A DNA stretch of 36,420 nt from Coleofasciculus sp. LEGE 07092 (GTDB lineage Bacteria > Cyanobacteriota > Cyanobacteriia > Cyanobacteriales > Coleofasciculaceae). The stretch is taken from NCBI RefSeq assembly GCF_015207375.1, contig NZ_JADEWY010000065.1, positions 1-36,420 of the forward strand, written 5' to 3'. Of the stretch, positions 7,075-14,588 are shown piece by piece. How positions within the stretch are numbered: position 1 is the first letter of the stretch; each line of letters begins with the position of its first letter. Position numbers and translations under genes: made by a program. Under the pieces are notes generated by a model. That model was not told the origin of the DNA, did no database searches, and saw only the letters and a program-made list of their open reading frames with translations.

Positions 7075-10000
7075 TCAATCCACTCCTTCAATGGGCGCAA
7101 ATCCCTGACGCTGAATATTCTCTGTCACCACACGGGGTTCCAAAAATTGCAGCAAATAATCCGGTCCTCCCGCCTTGGAACCCACACCAGAAAGGTTAAA
7201 CCCACCAAAAGGTTGCCGTGCCACGATCGCTCCTGTAATCGTGCGGTTAATATACAAGTTACCCACTTCAAACTCAGTAGTCGCTTCGTCAATGTGGGAA
7301 GGGGTACGGGAATACAACCCACCAGTAAGGGCGTATTTGGTACTATTGGCAACCTTCAGCGCCTCCTGAAAATCCTTCACCCGAATTACGGCAACCACTG
7401 GACCAAAGATTTCCTCTTGGGCAATCTTGGCATCGGGTGACACATTAGTAAAGATAGTAGGACTAATGAAATAGCCTGTCTCCGGTGCTGGCATCTCCAC
7501 AGCAATGTCTGCTTCTTGCCGTCCTTTTTCGATATAATCCCGAATGCGATCGCGTGCCGTAGCATCAATAACAGGACCTACCTTCGTACTGGGGTCTTCT
7601 GCTGCACCAATATTAAGTGATCGCGTAGCTGCCGCCAAACGCCCCACAAAGGTATCGTAAACCGACTCCAGCACAATCACTCGCGAACAAGCCGAACACT
7701 TCTGACCGCTGTACCCAAATGCTGACTGTACCACACCCGCCACTGCCTGATCTAAATCAGCACTCTCATCGATAATCATCCCGTTCTTCCCGCCCATCTC
7801 AGCAATCACCCGCTTCAGGTGCATTTGCCCAGGTTGTAATATCGCCGCATCAGCATAAATACGGCAACCCACTTCCTGAGAACCCGTGAAAGCGATTAAG
7901 TGAACATCAGGATGCTTCACCATGTATGCCCCCACCAGGGAACCCTTGCCAGGAACGTACTGAAACACGCCCTTCGGTATCCCAGCCTCGACTAAAATTT
8001 CTGCCAGTTTCGCGGCAATGACTGAAGAGACTTCAGCAGGTTTGAGCAACGTACAATTCCCCGCCACAAGTGCTGCAACTGCCATTCCTGTAGCAATCGC
8101 CAAGGGAAAGTTCCAGGGAGAAATAACAACAGCAACACCTCTCGGTTTGTAGATATAGCGGTTATTTTCTCCAGCAATATCGTAGTTATACCCTTGGTCG
8201 AGCCGTTCCATTTCCGAAGCATAGTAGCGGCAGAAGTCAATCGCTTCCGATACTTCTGCATCCGCTTCCCGCACCGCTTTCCCGACTTCTAAGCACATCC
8301 AAGCCGATAGTTCGGCACGGCGTTCTTCCATCAAATCTGCCGCTTTGCGCAGGATACCCGCCCGTTCCCGGACTGGAGTCCGCCGCCAACTAGGGAATGC
8401 CGCTTTTGCTGCTTGCAGCGCTTGGTCAGCTTGTTCGATAGAAATCAGACCAATTTTACCGATAATCTCACTAGGATTAGAAGGATTAACGGAATTTACT
8501 GTTTCCTGAGTATTTTGATAGTCCCCATTAATAAGAGGTAAATAGGTTTTACCGAGCTGTTGGCGAACGGTTTCAAACGCTTTCTTTGCTTCCTGCCTAG
8601 CTTCTACCTGGGCATAGTCTGTATCCGCCGCATTCGGAAATGAGGAATAGGGAATTTCCGGCTCCCGGGCTCCCGGGCTCCCCGGCTCCTCGGCTCCCGG
8701 GCTCCCGGGCTCCCCTGCCACAACTGGGGGGGCAATTAATTCCTCAATCGGTCGATCTTCTAAACTTTGCCGTAGGAAAGAACTATTTGCAGTATTTTCT
8801 AACAAACGCCGAATTAGGTAAGCCATTCCTGGCAGCAGTTCCCCATAAGGGGCATAGACGCGCACCCTATGTCCTCGCTGAACTAATGCCTTTGCCAAGG
8901 GGTCGCCCATGCCATAGAGGACTTGCATCTCGAAGTGGCGGCGGGGAATATTGAGGTGTTCGGCAACGGTAATGGCTTTGGCTTGCGATCGCACATTATG
9001 AGAGCCTATTGCTGCATACAGACACTCATGATTTTCGAGCAAAAGCTGGGTCATTTGCTCGAAATTGGCATCGGTTGCGGCTTTATCGTTGTAGACGGGT
9101 TGATGCCAATGGTTTTGGACGGCTTTAATGGTTTCTTGATCCCAATATGCCCCTTTCACCAGTCGCACGGTGAGGGGATAGCCGCGCTGTTTTGCCCAGG
9201 TAATTAAATCTCGTAAGTCTTGCTGACTGTCGCGCAGATAGGCTTGCAGCGTCATACCGACATCGGTACGGGAACGAAATTCTTCTTCCATCAGCAGTTC
9301 TTTGAGGATAGAGAGGGTCATGTCTTTGTAGACATACTGCTCCATATCAAAATGAACGGCTGCCCCTAGTTCTTTGGCACGGCGCAGGAGGGTGCGAATG
9401 CGATCGCAAACCTGTTCTTTGCTACCTTTGGGGTCGAGGGGGTCAAACTGGGAATAAAATGCGGTTAGCTTGACAGATACTTGAACCTGTGAAATTGATT
9501 CTCCATCTGCTTGATCAATTTGTCCTACCGTTGACCAATTCTTGGCTTCTTGGGTAAGCTGTCCCATCAAATCTAGATAACTGTCCAGATAAGATTGCGC
9601 CTCAGCTTCGGTAATGACGGCTTCTCCCAACAAATCGATGGTGAAAGCCATCTTATCTTTCCGCAGCCGCTCTATCGTCTTAATAACCTGCTTGATAGTT
9701 TCCCCAGCTATGTATTTATGAGCCAGGGTTTCAACGGCACTGGATACAGTCGTTGCCGCCAACTGTCCTGGCATTGAGTCGGGGTTGGCAAAGTTCAGCA
9801 GCGTTTTCAGTGCAGCCGGGAGTTCTACTGACTCATCTCCCAGGTATTCCTGTAAGTGACGAGCAACTTCAGTTTTGCTGCGTAAGGCGGGGAGGGTGTC
9901 AATGAAGCGGAATAGCTGCACCCGTAAACCGGGGTTGCTCATTGCCCAAGCCAATAACCTATCATCCCAGCGCATTTGGTCGCGCATTTGGGCAAAGAAG

Positions 10001-10125
10001 GAACGCTTTTTATCCTGGGTGGCGTCTAGAAGTTGTTTGGCAATTTCGGTCGTTTTGGCTTCGTAGATGCTTTGGGAAACTTGTACAACCACGGCTGATA
10101 GACTCCTAATTCTGGGCAGTGGCAA
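7075..10125 (-). CDS. putA: Bifunctional proline dehydrogenase / L-glutamate gamma-semialdehyde dehydrogenase
   Basis: A 1016-residue enzyme that oxidises proline to glutamate in two coupled steps. The FAD proline dehydrogenase barrel occupies about residues 80-460 (RLVKGAYWDQET, ATDANFEQM, SHNVRSQAKAI). The NAD-dependent aldehyde dehydrogenase spans about 530-1000, with general base Glu in IAEMGGKNGM and catalytic C810 in GQKCSACSR. It lacks the N-terminal ribbon-helix-helix of enterobacterial PutA, so it is not a DNA-binding autorepressor. The linker (about residues 470-490) is a low-complexity Gly/Pro/Glu/Ala stretch made by a tandem repeat at 8660-8715. The first residues (MPLPRIRSLSA) look non-homologous; a start at the GTG of VVVQVSQ about 35 bases in is also plausible. 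Confidence 0.93.
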   Translation of the reverse strand: MPLPRIRSLSAVVVQVSQSIYEAKTTEIAKQLLDATQDKKRSFFAQMRDQMRWDDRLLAWAMSNPGLRVQLFRFIDTLPALRSKTEVARHLQEYLGDESVELPAALKTLLNFANPDSMPGQLAATTVSSAVETLAHKYIAGETIKQVIKTIERLRKDKMAFTIDLLGEAVITEAEAQSYLDSYLDLMGQLTQEAKNWSTVGQIDQADGESISQVQVSVKLTAFYSQFDPLDPKGSKEQVCDRIRTLLRRAKELGAAVHFDMEQYVYKDMTLSILKELLMEEEFRSRTDVGMTLQAYLRDSQQDLRDLITWAKQRGYPLTVRLVKGAYWDQETIKAVQNHWHQPVYNDKAATDANFEQMTQLLLENHECLYAAIGSHNVRSQAKAITVAEHLNIPRRHFEMQVLYGMGDPLAKALVQRGHRVRVYAPYGELLPGMAYLIRRLLENTANSSFLRQSLEDRPIEELIAPPVVAGEPGSPGAEEPGSPGAREPEIPYSSFPNAADTDYAQVEARQEAKKAFETVRQQLGKTYLPLINGDYQNTQETVNSVNPSNPSEIIGKIGLISIEQADQALQAAKAAFPSWRRTPVRERAGILRKAADLMEERRAELSAWMCLEVGKAVREADAEVSEAIDFCRYYASEMERLDQGYNYDIAGENNRYIYKPRGVAVVISPWNFPLAIATGMAVAALVAGNCTLLKPAEVSSVIAAKLAEILVEAGIPKGVFQYVPGKGSLVGAYMVKHPDVHLIAFTGSQEVGCRIYADAAILQPGQMHLKRVIAEMGGKNGMIIDESADLDQAVAGVVQSAFGYSGQKCSACSRVIVLESVYDTFVGRLAAATRSLNIGAAEDPSTKVGPVIDATARDRIRDYIEKGRQEADIAVEMPAPETGYFISPTIFTNVSPDAKIAQEEIFGPVVAVIRVKDFQEALKVANSTKYALTGGLYSRTPSHIDEATTEFEVGNLYINRTITGAIVARQPFGGFNLSGVGSKAGGPDYLLQFLEPRVVTENIQRQGFAPIEGVD
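8660..8715. repeat. GC-rich short tandem repeat inside putA
   Basis: About seven head-to-tail copies of a GGCTCCC-type heptamer, with lengths drifting between 7 and 9. The array keeps the reading frame and encodes a Pro-Gly-Ser/Glu-Pro-Gly linker between the two catalytic domains of PutA. The related GCTCCCCA array at 34780-34817 lies in non-coding DNA. Confidence 0.75.
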
Positions 10126-10327
10126 TAGATTGCAGACTTATAATTATAAGCTCTTGTCTGCCTAACTATCCCATCCCACCTCCCCCTATCGTTTACCGTT
10201 TAGGGTTATTCCCCCCCCACGGTTGCAGATGCGCTAGGCTATATGGCTTAATGATTGTAAGACAATTGGCTGATGCCAGTCAGAGTGTCATTTTGTACAA
10301 TTAGGTTAGATCTCAACTTGCTCGACT

Positions 10328-11293
10328 ATGTCAAAAACATTGAGCGTGCATCCTAGGTATATCCAGGAGGTTGAACGGGTTTGGAAGTATAAAAGCAACG
10401 AACGAGAGCCAGACTTACCTGAAAAGTTAGGTCGTTCTCTACCTATTGTAATTGATAATCTCTTCCTGAAAGGTCAACCCGTTAACCGCCACAATTTCTT
10501 ACAAATCTGCCAAATATTGGGACTCGACTGGCAAGAAGTCGCTGGCTTGGAGGTAGGAGACGCTCAATCTACTTCCTTGTCTGCATTAATAAATTCTTGC
10601 ACAACTCAAGCAAACTCAAGTCCAGATAATAGCTTAAATACTGTTGATGACGCATTAAACGATTTGGTGCGCACGCTCTGTGAAATGTTAGGTCGCCTGA
10701 CTCGAAGAGCAGGAGATTTGCTGCGAGCCGATCGCACCAGTATTTTCTTATTGGATCGAAGCAAAAAAGAAGCGGGTTCGCTGATTGCTGAAGATGGGCA
10801 AGGTGGCTCTCTGATGATCGACATTCCGATGAATCGCGGAATTGTCGGTTTAGCTGCCATGTCCTCAAAAGTCGTCAACATTCCCTTCGATGTCTATGAT
10901 GACCCCCGCTCCGAACAAGCGAAGAAAACCGATCAAAGAACGGGGTATCGCACGTATACGATTTTGGCGTGGCCCCTGTTAAACAACCAACAAGAGGTTG
11001 TTGCGGTCGTGCAGTTTATTAACAAGTTAAATCTAAATTACGATCCTAAAGACGACTTATTTAAACGAATTAATACAAAAGGGTTTGCACCAGAGGACGA
11101 AGTTGTATTTGCTAAATTTGCCCCTTCAATTTTGGGAATTTTAGGTAAATGTCAGCTATGTTATCAACTTGCCCAGAAACTGAAAGATAACCAAGAAATT
11201 ACCCGAGGGGGTGTCGCCCTTACAGAAACAGAGCTGATTACAGAACTCAGACAGCGTGAACAGCAACTGCTACAAAACCTTAGCAAGTGGTAG
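10328..11293 (+). CDS. GAF-domain protein with N-terminal helix-turn-helix-like region
   Basis: A 321-residue soluble protein. Residues about 1-85 contain NLFLKGQPVNRHNFLQIC and LGLDWQEVAGL. That pattern is common at the N-terminus of cyanobacterial signalling proteins and resembles a degenerate helix-turn-helix. A GAF domain follows at about 115-275 (RADRTSIFLLDRSK, GIVGLAAMSSKVVNIP, ILAWPLLNNQQEVVAVVQFINK). It has no bilin-type Cys-His pair, so a small-molecule or protein ligand is more likely than a chromophore. The tail ends in a short helical stretch rich in Glu/Gln/Leu. No output enzyme domain is present, so it probably acts through partners. It is transcribed divergently from putA across about 200 bp; no other context gives its role. 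Confidence 0.75.
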   Translation: MSKTLSVHPRYIQEVERVWKYKSNEREPDLPEKLGRSLPIVIDNLFLKGQPVNRHNFLQICQILGLDWQEVAGLEVGDAQSTSLSALINSCTTQANSSPDNSLNTVDDALNDLVRTLCEMLGRLTRRAGDLLRADRTSIFLLDRSKKEAGSLIAEDGQGGSLMIDIPMNRGIVGLAAMSSKVVNIPFDVYDDPRSEQAKKTDQRTGYRTYTILAWPLLNNQQEVVAVVQFINKLNLNYDPKDDLFKRINTKGFAPEDEVVFAKFAPSILGILGKCQLCYQLAQKLKDNQEITRGGVALTETELITELRQREQQLLQNLSKW

Positions 11294-11361
11294 CTCCAAT
11301 CAAGACGAGAAACCCCAAGGGTGAGAGATCGCTAGGGTAAGCATCACTGCATAGGTTAGCT

Positions 11362-12189
11362 TTACTGACACAACTTGAGAGAAGCTGCCTGGATATAACC
11401 TGTCAGAGGTTCGGAAATCGGCACCCAACCATTTGCGCCGCGATTGACAATTGTGACCAAATCTCCATTCTCTACAGACCCCAGAACTGCGCTATCAATG
11501 GATGGGCTTTCGCGAACAGCCAAACCGCCAATAGCACTTACTCGACGGCAGTTTGCAGAGGTTGGCGGTGGAGTGGGTTGTGCGGAGCGATCGCATAATT
11601 TGAGATAATCCCCCGATACATAACCTTCTTGAGGCGAAGAAATCGGCACCCACCCATTTGTACCACGATTGACAATCGTGACGCGCTGCCCATCGGCTAA
11701 CAGTCCGATAATAGGACTAGTCAATGAAGCCCTTTGTCGAACGCGAAGCCCCCCCAAGGCTGACACTTGACGACAGTTATCCGTTGGGGTTGGGGTTTTG
11801 GTAGGAGGTACGGGTTGTTCACACAAAGCCAGAAAAGCCCCATAGACATACCCTTTTTGGGGAGATGCAATGGGAACCCAGCCACCAGTACCGCGATTTT
11901 CAATAGTGACTAGAGTATTATCAGCCAATGAGCCAACAACTCGTCCATTTGGCGTGGCGCGGACGTTCAAATTTATACCGTTCGTAGAAACACGGCGGCA
12001 ATTGTCTGAAGCTTGTGCCCGTTGCAATTCATCGGAGTTTTGGGATAGGGTTTGTTCTGAAACAGAAGGCTGCGAGTTTTGAGTTACTGCGGTATTAGTA
12101 GCAGTAGCAGTAGTGGGAAACGTTGCCACAGCGAAGGAAAAAGATGCTGTTAAGGCTACGGGCATTCTCCAACCCCTTATCGTTTTCAT
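11362..12189 (-). CDS. Secreted protein with three bacterial SH3 repeats
   Basis: A protein of 275 residues from the chosen start, with a signal peptide (MKTIRGWRMPV, then a hydrophobic stretch ending in TATA). Three SH3b (SH3_3) repeats of about 65 residues follow, each opening with CRRVS or CRQVS, carrying L-x-VR, then a GxWVPISxPxxGYV-type strand and closing with LCxQ or LCD. Pairs of cysteines frame each repeat. Linkers are Pro/Thr-rich. SH3b repeats usually bind peptidoglycan or envelope partners, so an envelope location is likely. The ATG at 12187-12189 is preceded by GAGGAG at good spacing. A GTG six codons upstream would lie within that ribosome site and is not used here. There is no catalytic domain. 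Confidence 0.8.
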   Translation of the reverse strand: MKTIRGWRMPVALTASFSFAVATFPTTATATNTAVTQNSQPSVSEQTLSQNSDELQRAQASDNCRRVSTNGINLNVRATPNGRVVGSLADNTLVTIENRGTGGWVPIASPQKGYVYGAFLALCEQPVPPTKTPTPTDNCRQVSALGGLRVRQRASLTSPIIGLLADGQRVTIVNRGTNGWVPISSPQEGYVSGDYLKLCDRSAQPTPPPTSANCRRVSAIGGLAVRESPSIDSAVLGSVENGDLVTIVNRGANGWVPISEPLTGYIQAASLKLCQ

Positions 12190-12296
12190 GGAAATAACTC
12201 CTCTCACACCAAAGTAGACGGATTTATTTTCCCAAAAAAAGGCTCCACTTACGCTTCAACATCTGAAGTGTTACTCTTCACCCCAGCACCCCAGCT

Positions 12297-13175
12297 CTAG
12301 CCTTGTGGTGGAAAGAAAAGTACTGGATGCCAACTGCGACGCATTAACTCACTAGCAAAGCTGCCTACGGGCCACTCAAGAATGCTTCCCATATGATTTG
12401 AGGAAATTGCGATCGCGCTAATGTCAAAGACTGTAGCCGCATCCAAAAGCTCTATGTAAGGATTGCCCTCCCGTACCTCTGTATGAACTTGCAAGTCAAG
12501 CTCTTCCAACTCAGCTTTGATCTCTTCTAGCTTTTCTTGTGCGGTTTGGAGCTGTTGCTTCTTCAGGACTGGTCTGCGTCCTCCTTCTTCGATGACCCAC
12601 ATGAGCATACACTGTTGAAGTGAGTCATCTGGTCGCTTTTGGGCATACTCTTTAACTTTTTGCACCAGATAATCAGCCGCTTTACTGCCGTCGTAGGGAA
12701 TCAGCAAATATCGAAATAGGTGTCGGCTGCGTAGATCGAGTTCTTCACAAGTGTAAGTCGAAACAAGTTGTGGTCGCAGGATGAGCAGAGGTCTGGCACA
12801 CCCTCTCGCTAATCCGGCTGTTGTACTTCCAAAGAGCTTTTCTTGCAAGAAGCTCCGGCTTTGCATTCCCGTTAGGATAACTTCACTCTTGTAGTTCTGC
12901 GCGACTTTTGGAATAGTGTCGAGGGGGCGTCCTGAAGGAACTTCGACGTGAACCTCAATACCCTCCGGTATGTTTTTCAAGCCGGAGCGCAAGCGATCGC
13001 TTGCTTTTAATATTCCTTCCTCGTCAATTCGGGGAATTTCTCCCTCAGTCCACAACGGTACGGTATGCAAAAAAACGATCTGCTTGATGCCGCTAGCCGC
13101 CAAACTAGGTACAAATTCTACAAATCGATACAAACCGTCAGCAAAATCGGTGCAGATTAGGCAACGCTGAAACAT
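12297..13175 (-). CDS. Tandem-domain universal stress protein
   Basis: A 292-residue cytoplasmic protein with two UspA folds in tandem (about 1-145 and 150-292). The first begins MFQRCLICTDFADGLYRFVE and carries VILTGMQSRSFLQEKLFGST, close to the G-x2-G-x9-G-S/T nucleotide pattern. The second begins LLIPYDGSKAADYLVQ and ends with IAISSNHMG...GSFASELMRR, where the glycine pattern is partly degenerate. Tandem Usps often have one nucleotide-binding and one regulatory half. A coiled region rich in Glu/Gln/Lys (about 215-240) lies inside the second domain. It is on the same strand as nblA, 305 bp downstream of it, and may be part of a stress-acclimation cluster, but co-transcription is not shown. 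Confidence 0.82.
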   Translation of the reverse strand: MFQRCLICTDFADGLYRFVEFVPSLAASGIKQIVFLHTVPLWTEGEIPRIDEEGILKASDRLRSGLKNIPEGIEVHVEVPSGRPLDTIPKVAQNYKSEVILTGMQSRSFLQEKLFGSTTAGLARGCARPLLILRPQLVSTYTCEELDLRSRHLFRYLLIPYDGSKAADYLVQKVKEYAQKRPDDSLQQCMLMWVIEEGGRRPVLKKQQLQTAQEKLEEIKAELEELDLQVHTEVREGNPYIELLDAATVFDISAIAISSNHMGSILEWPVGSFASELMRRSWHPVLFFPPQG

Positions 13176-13480
13176 AGATTAGGGAGGATGGCTTTTCTCT
13201 AACACTACCATTTCAATCCCCCTTATTACTTCCTTCGCAGGTTTTATTCAATTACAGGTAAAGCTTTCAAATGATTCAATATCAAGGCATTGACTTCGGT
13301 TGATTGGACTCTTGACCTAAAAATTCCTGAAACTCCACAAAATATTCTGAGTCCAACTTACTCAACTACTTAATATCATTTTCCCAGAGTTGACGCCCCA
13401 GCATCCCCAGCTCTTTTCCTCCTTGGAACCTAGCAAGAGACGGAGGTCGCCCACTACAAGTTAGGGCTATGACAACTGAG
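13176..13480. other. Intergenic region between nblA and the Usp gene
   Basis: No gene is seen in these 305 bases. A CCCCAGCATCCCCAGCTC stretch near 13395-13412 is a short heptamer-type repeat. The rest is AT-rich leader for the Usp gene. Confidence 0.4.
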
Positions 13481-13681
13481 TTAGACCTCAAACTGAGGAT
13501 TTGCACCCAGTCCCCATTCATGCTTCAGGAACTCTTTGTACATCGTTTCCCGCATGATCATTTGCTCGTAGAGCTTGACCAAGAAGTCCTGCGCCTGCTC
13601 CCGGCTCATTTTCTGAACCTGAGTTTCAAAGGAGCGAATGCTGAACTGTTGCTCTATAGAAAGCTCAATCGGTGTAGACAT
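13481..13681 (-). CDS. nblA: Phycobilisome degradation protein NblA
   Basis: A 66-residue protein matching the NblA family. It starts MSTPIELSIEQQFSIRSFE, followed by QVQKMSREQAQDFLVKLYEQ and a KHEWGL segment near the C-terminus. NblA forms a helical hairpin dimer that binds phycobiliproteins and, in studied strains, brings in the ClpC chaperone, so that phycobilisomes are taken apart under nitrogen or sulfur starvation. The start was chosen at the ATG at 13679-13681 because AGGAG lies 7 bp before it and the length then fits the family. An upstream in-frame extension of 21 residues has no family match. The upstream DNA carries repeated dyads and a long palindrome, which suggests tight control. 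Confidence 0.93.
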   Translation of the reverse strand: MSTPIELSIEQQFSIRSFETQVQKMSREQAQDFLVKLYEQMIMRETMYKEFLKHEWGLGANPQFEV

Positions 13682-13686
13682 GACTT

Positions 13687-13702
13687 TACTCCTAGATGAG
13701 TA
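13687..13702. promoter_or_regulatory. Dyad TACTC-N6-GAGTA, proximal copy
   Basis: A perfect 5-bp inverted repeat with a 6-base spacer. It overlaps the Shine-Dalgarno of nblA on the minus strand and ends 5 bp before the start codon, so a protein bound here, or an RNA hairpin, could block translation or transcript passage. It matches the copy at 13811 at 14 of 16 positions, spacer included. Confidence 0.5.
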
Positions 13703-13771
13703 GATTAGAGTAACAGAAGTCCTCGTTGTCGGGGGACTGGGCATCGCTGAACGAATCAGCTACCTTTTCCT

Positions 13772-13792
13772 GTTATTACGAATCGTAACAAC
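13772..13792. promoter_or_regulatory. 21-bp near-perfect palindrome upstream of nblA
   Basis: GTTATTACGA, a central A, then TCGTAACAAC: nine of ten positions pair, with a perfect 13-bp TTACGA-A-TCGTAA core. It lies 91 bp upstream of the nblA start, between the two TACTC dyads. The size and symmetry suit a dimeric regulator. It does not match the NtcA consensus GTA-N8-TAC. Confidence 0.5.
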
Positions 13793-13810
13793 TATTTGAC
13801 AAAATGACCA

Positions 13811-13826
13811 TACTCCCAAATGAGTA
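13811..13826. promoter_or_regulatory. Dyad TACTC-N6-GAGTA, distal copy
   Basis: Second copy of the dyad, 124 bp upstream of the first, start to start. Both copies share flanking A/T-rich bases and a GAGTAG end. The pair brackets the nblA promoter region, an arrangement that would allow looping or cooperative binding. Confidence 0.5.
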
Positions 13827-14500
13827 GTTCTGTTAAACCGAAAGATAGAAAACCCTCCTTGAAAGTTTCCTAACTTAGGATTGAGGCTGTTGTATCAGTT
13901 TGATACCAAAGCAAACTGTCCAATACGAACAATTACCTGAGTGTATTTACTAGACATCAGCAAAATTTATCAGTGTAAATACGGTAATGATTTCTGCAAT
14001 TAGCAAAACTTGAATATCTGTAAAGCTTAATAACACAGCCTTTCAAGCTTATTCTCCCTCCTGTGAGGTAATTTTTCTTTTAAATTATTTGGTTACAAAT
14101 GCTACCAATATCTTGCTTTCACCACTTAGAGAGAGAACCGTTAACACGTTCAAGCAATTTCTGCGACACCTGATAAGTAACTCTGTCAGCAGAGACTAGC
14201 TTAGTTGTAGATGTTCTTGGCAAAGACCCCGACTCTAAAGCTACCAAAAAATTTTCCCTCAAGCTAACTCCTAATTCTGGCTTTCATCAAGATTTCACAA
14301 AAGTCTCACCGTTTATGAAGAGTTCGATAAGACACGCCTAGCCTATAGACAAAAAACTGTTAAATCAGATACAAATGAGATAGGACAAAAAGTTGGAGAC
14401 AGATTAAATAGTTCCATAAAAACCGCCTTGCTTTTCCTGTAACTCTTAAAGCGGTTACTAAAGTTTTTTCAACAAAGACAATTTCCAGTTAGTCACTCAG

Positions 14501-14532
14501 AGCAGTTGGAATTTCCATCCAACTGCTTTTTT
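14501..14532 (+). terminator. Intrinsic terminator without an upstream gene
   Basis: AGCAGTTGGA (14501-14510) pairs perfectly with TCCAACTGCT (14518-14527) around the loop ATTTCCA, directly followed by a run of six T. It works only on the plus strand, where no gene precedes it for at least 800 bp. It could end a small RNA or attenuate polA transcription, since polA starts 57 bp downstream. Confidence 0.8.
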
Positions 14533-14588
14533 CTTAAAATTATCTCCCCCATCCTCCCCATCTCCAGTCCCTCCGTTAAAATGGGGCT

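Larger units (their letters stand above)
13745..14588. other. Long gene-free region between nblA and polA
   Basis: About 840 bases without a convincing reading frame. The left end is the nblA control region. The rest is AT-rich, contains an AACCGC/GCGGTT inverted repeat near 14420-14456, and ends in the intrinsic terminator at 14501-14532. A plus-strand non-coding RNA is the simplest explanation for that terminator. A CCCCCATCCTCCCCATCTCC repeat lies just before polA. Confidence 0.5.

Noticed and set aside
8640-8954. Plus-strand open frame opposite putA through the tandem repeat
   Set aside because: Created by the GC-rich repeat and antisense to a strong gene; the peptide is repetitive Pro/Gly.
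13682-13744. N-terminal extension of NblA
   Set aside because: NblA proteins are about 60-66 residues, and the internal ATG has an ideal AGGAG.
13745-13870. NtcA-binding site for nblA
   Set aside because: I looked for GTA-N8-TAC on both strands of the upstream region and found no match good enough to report.
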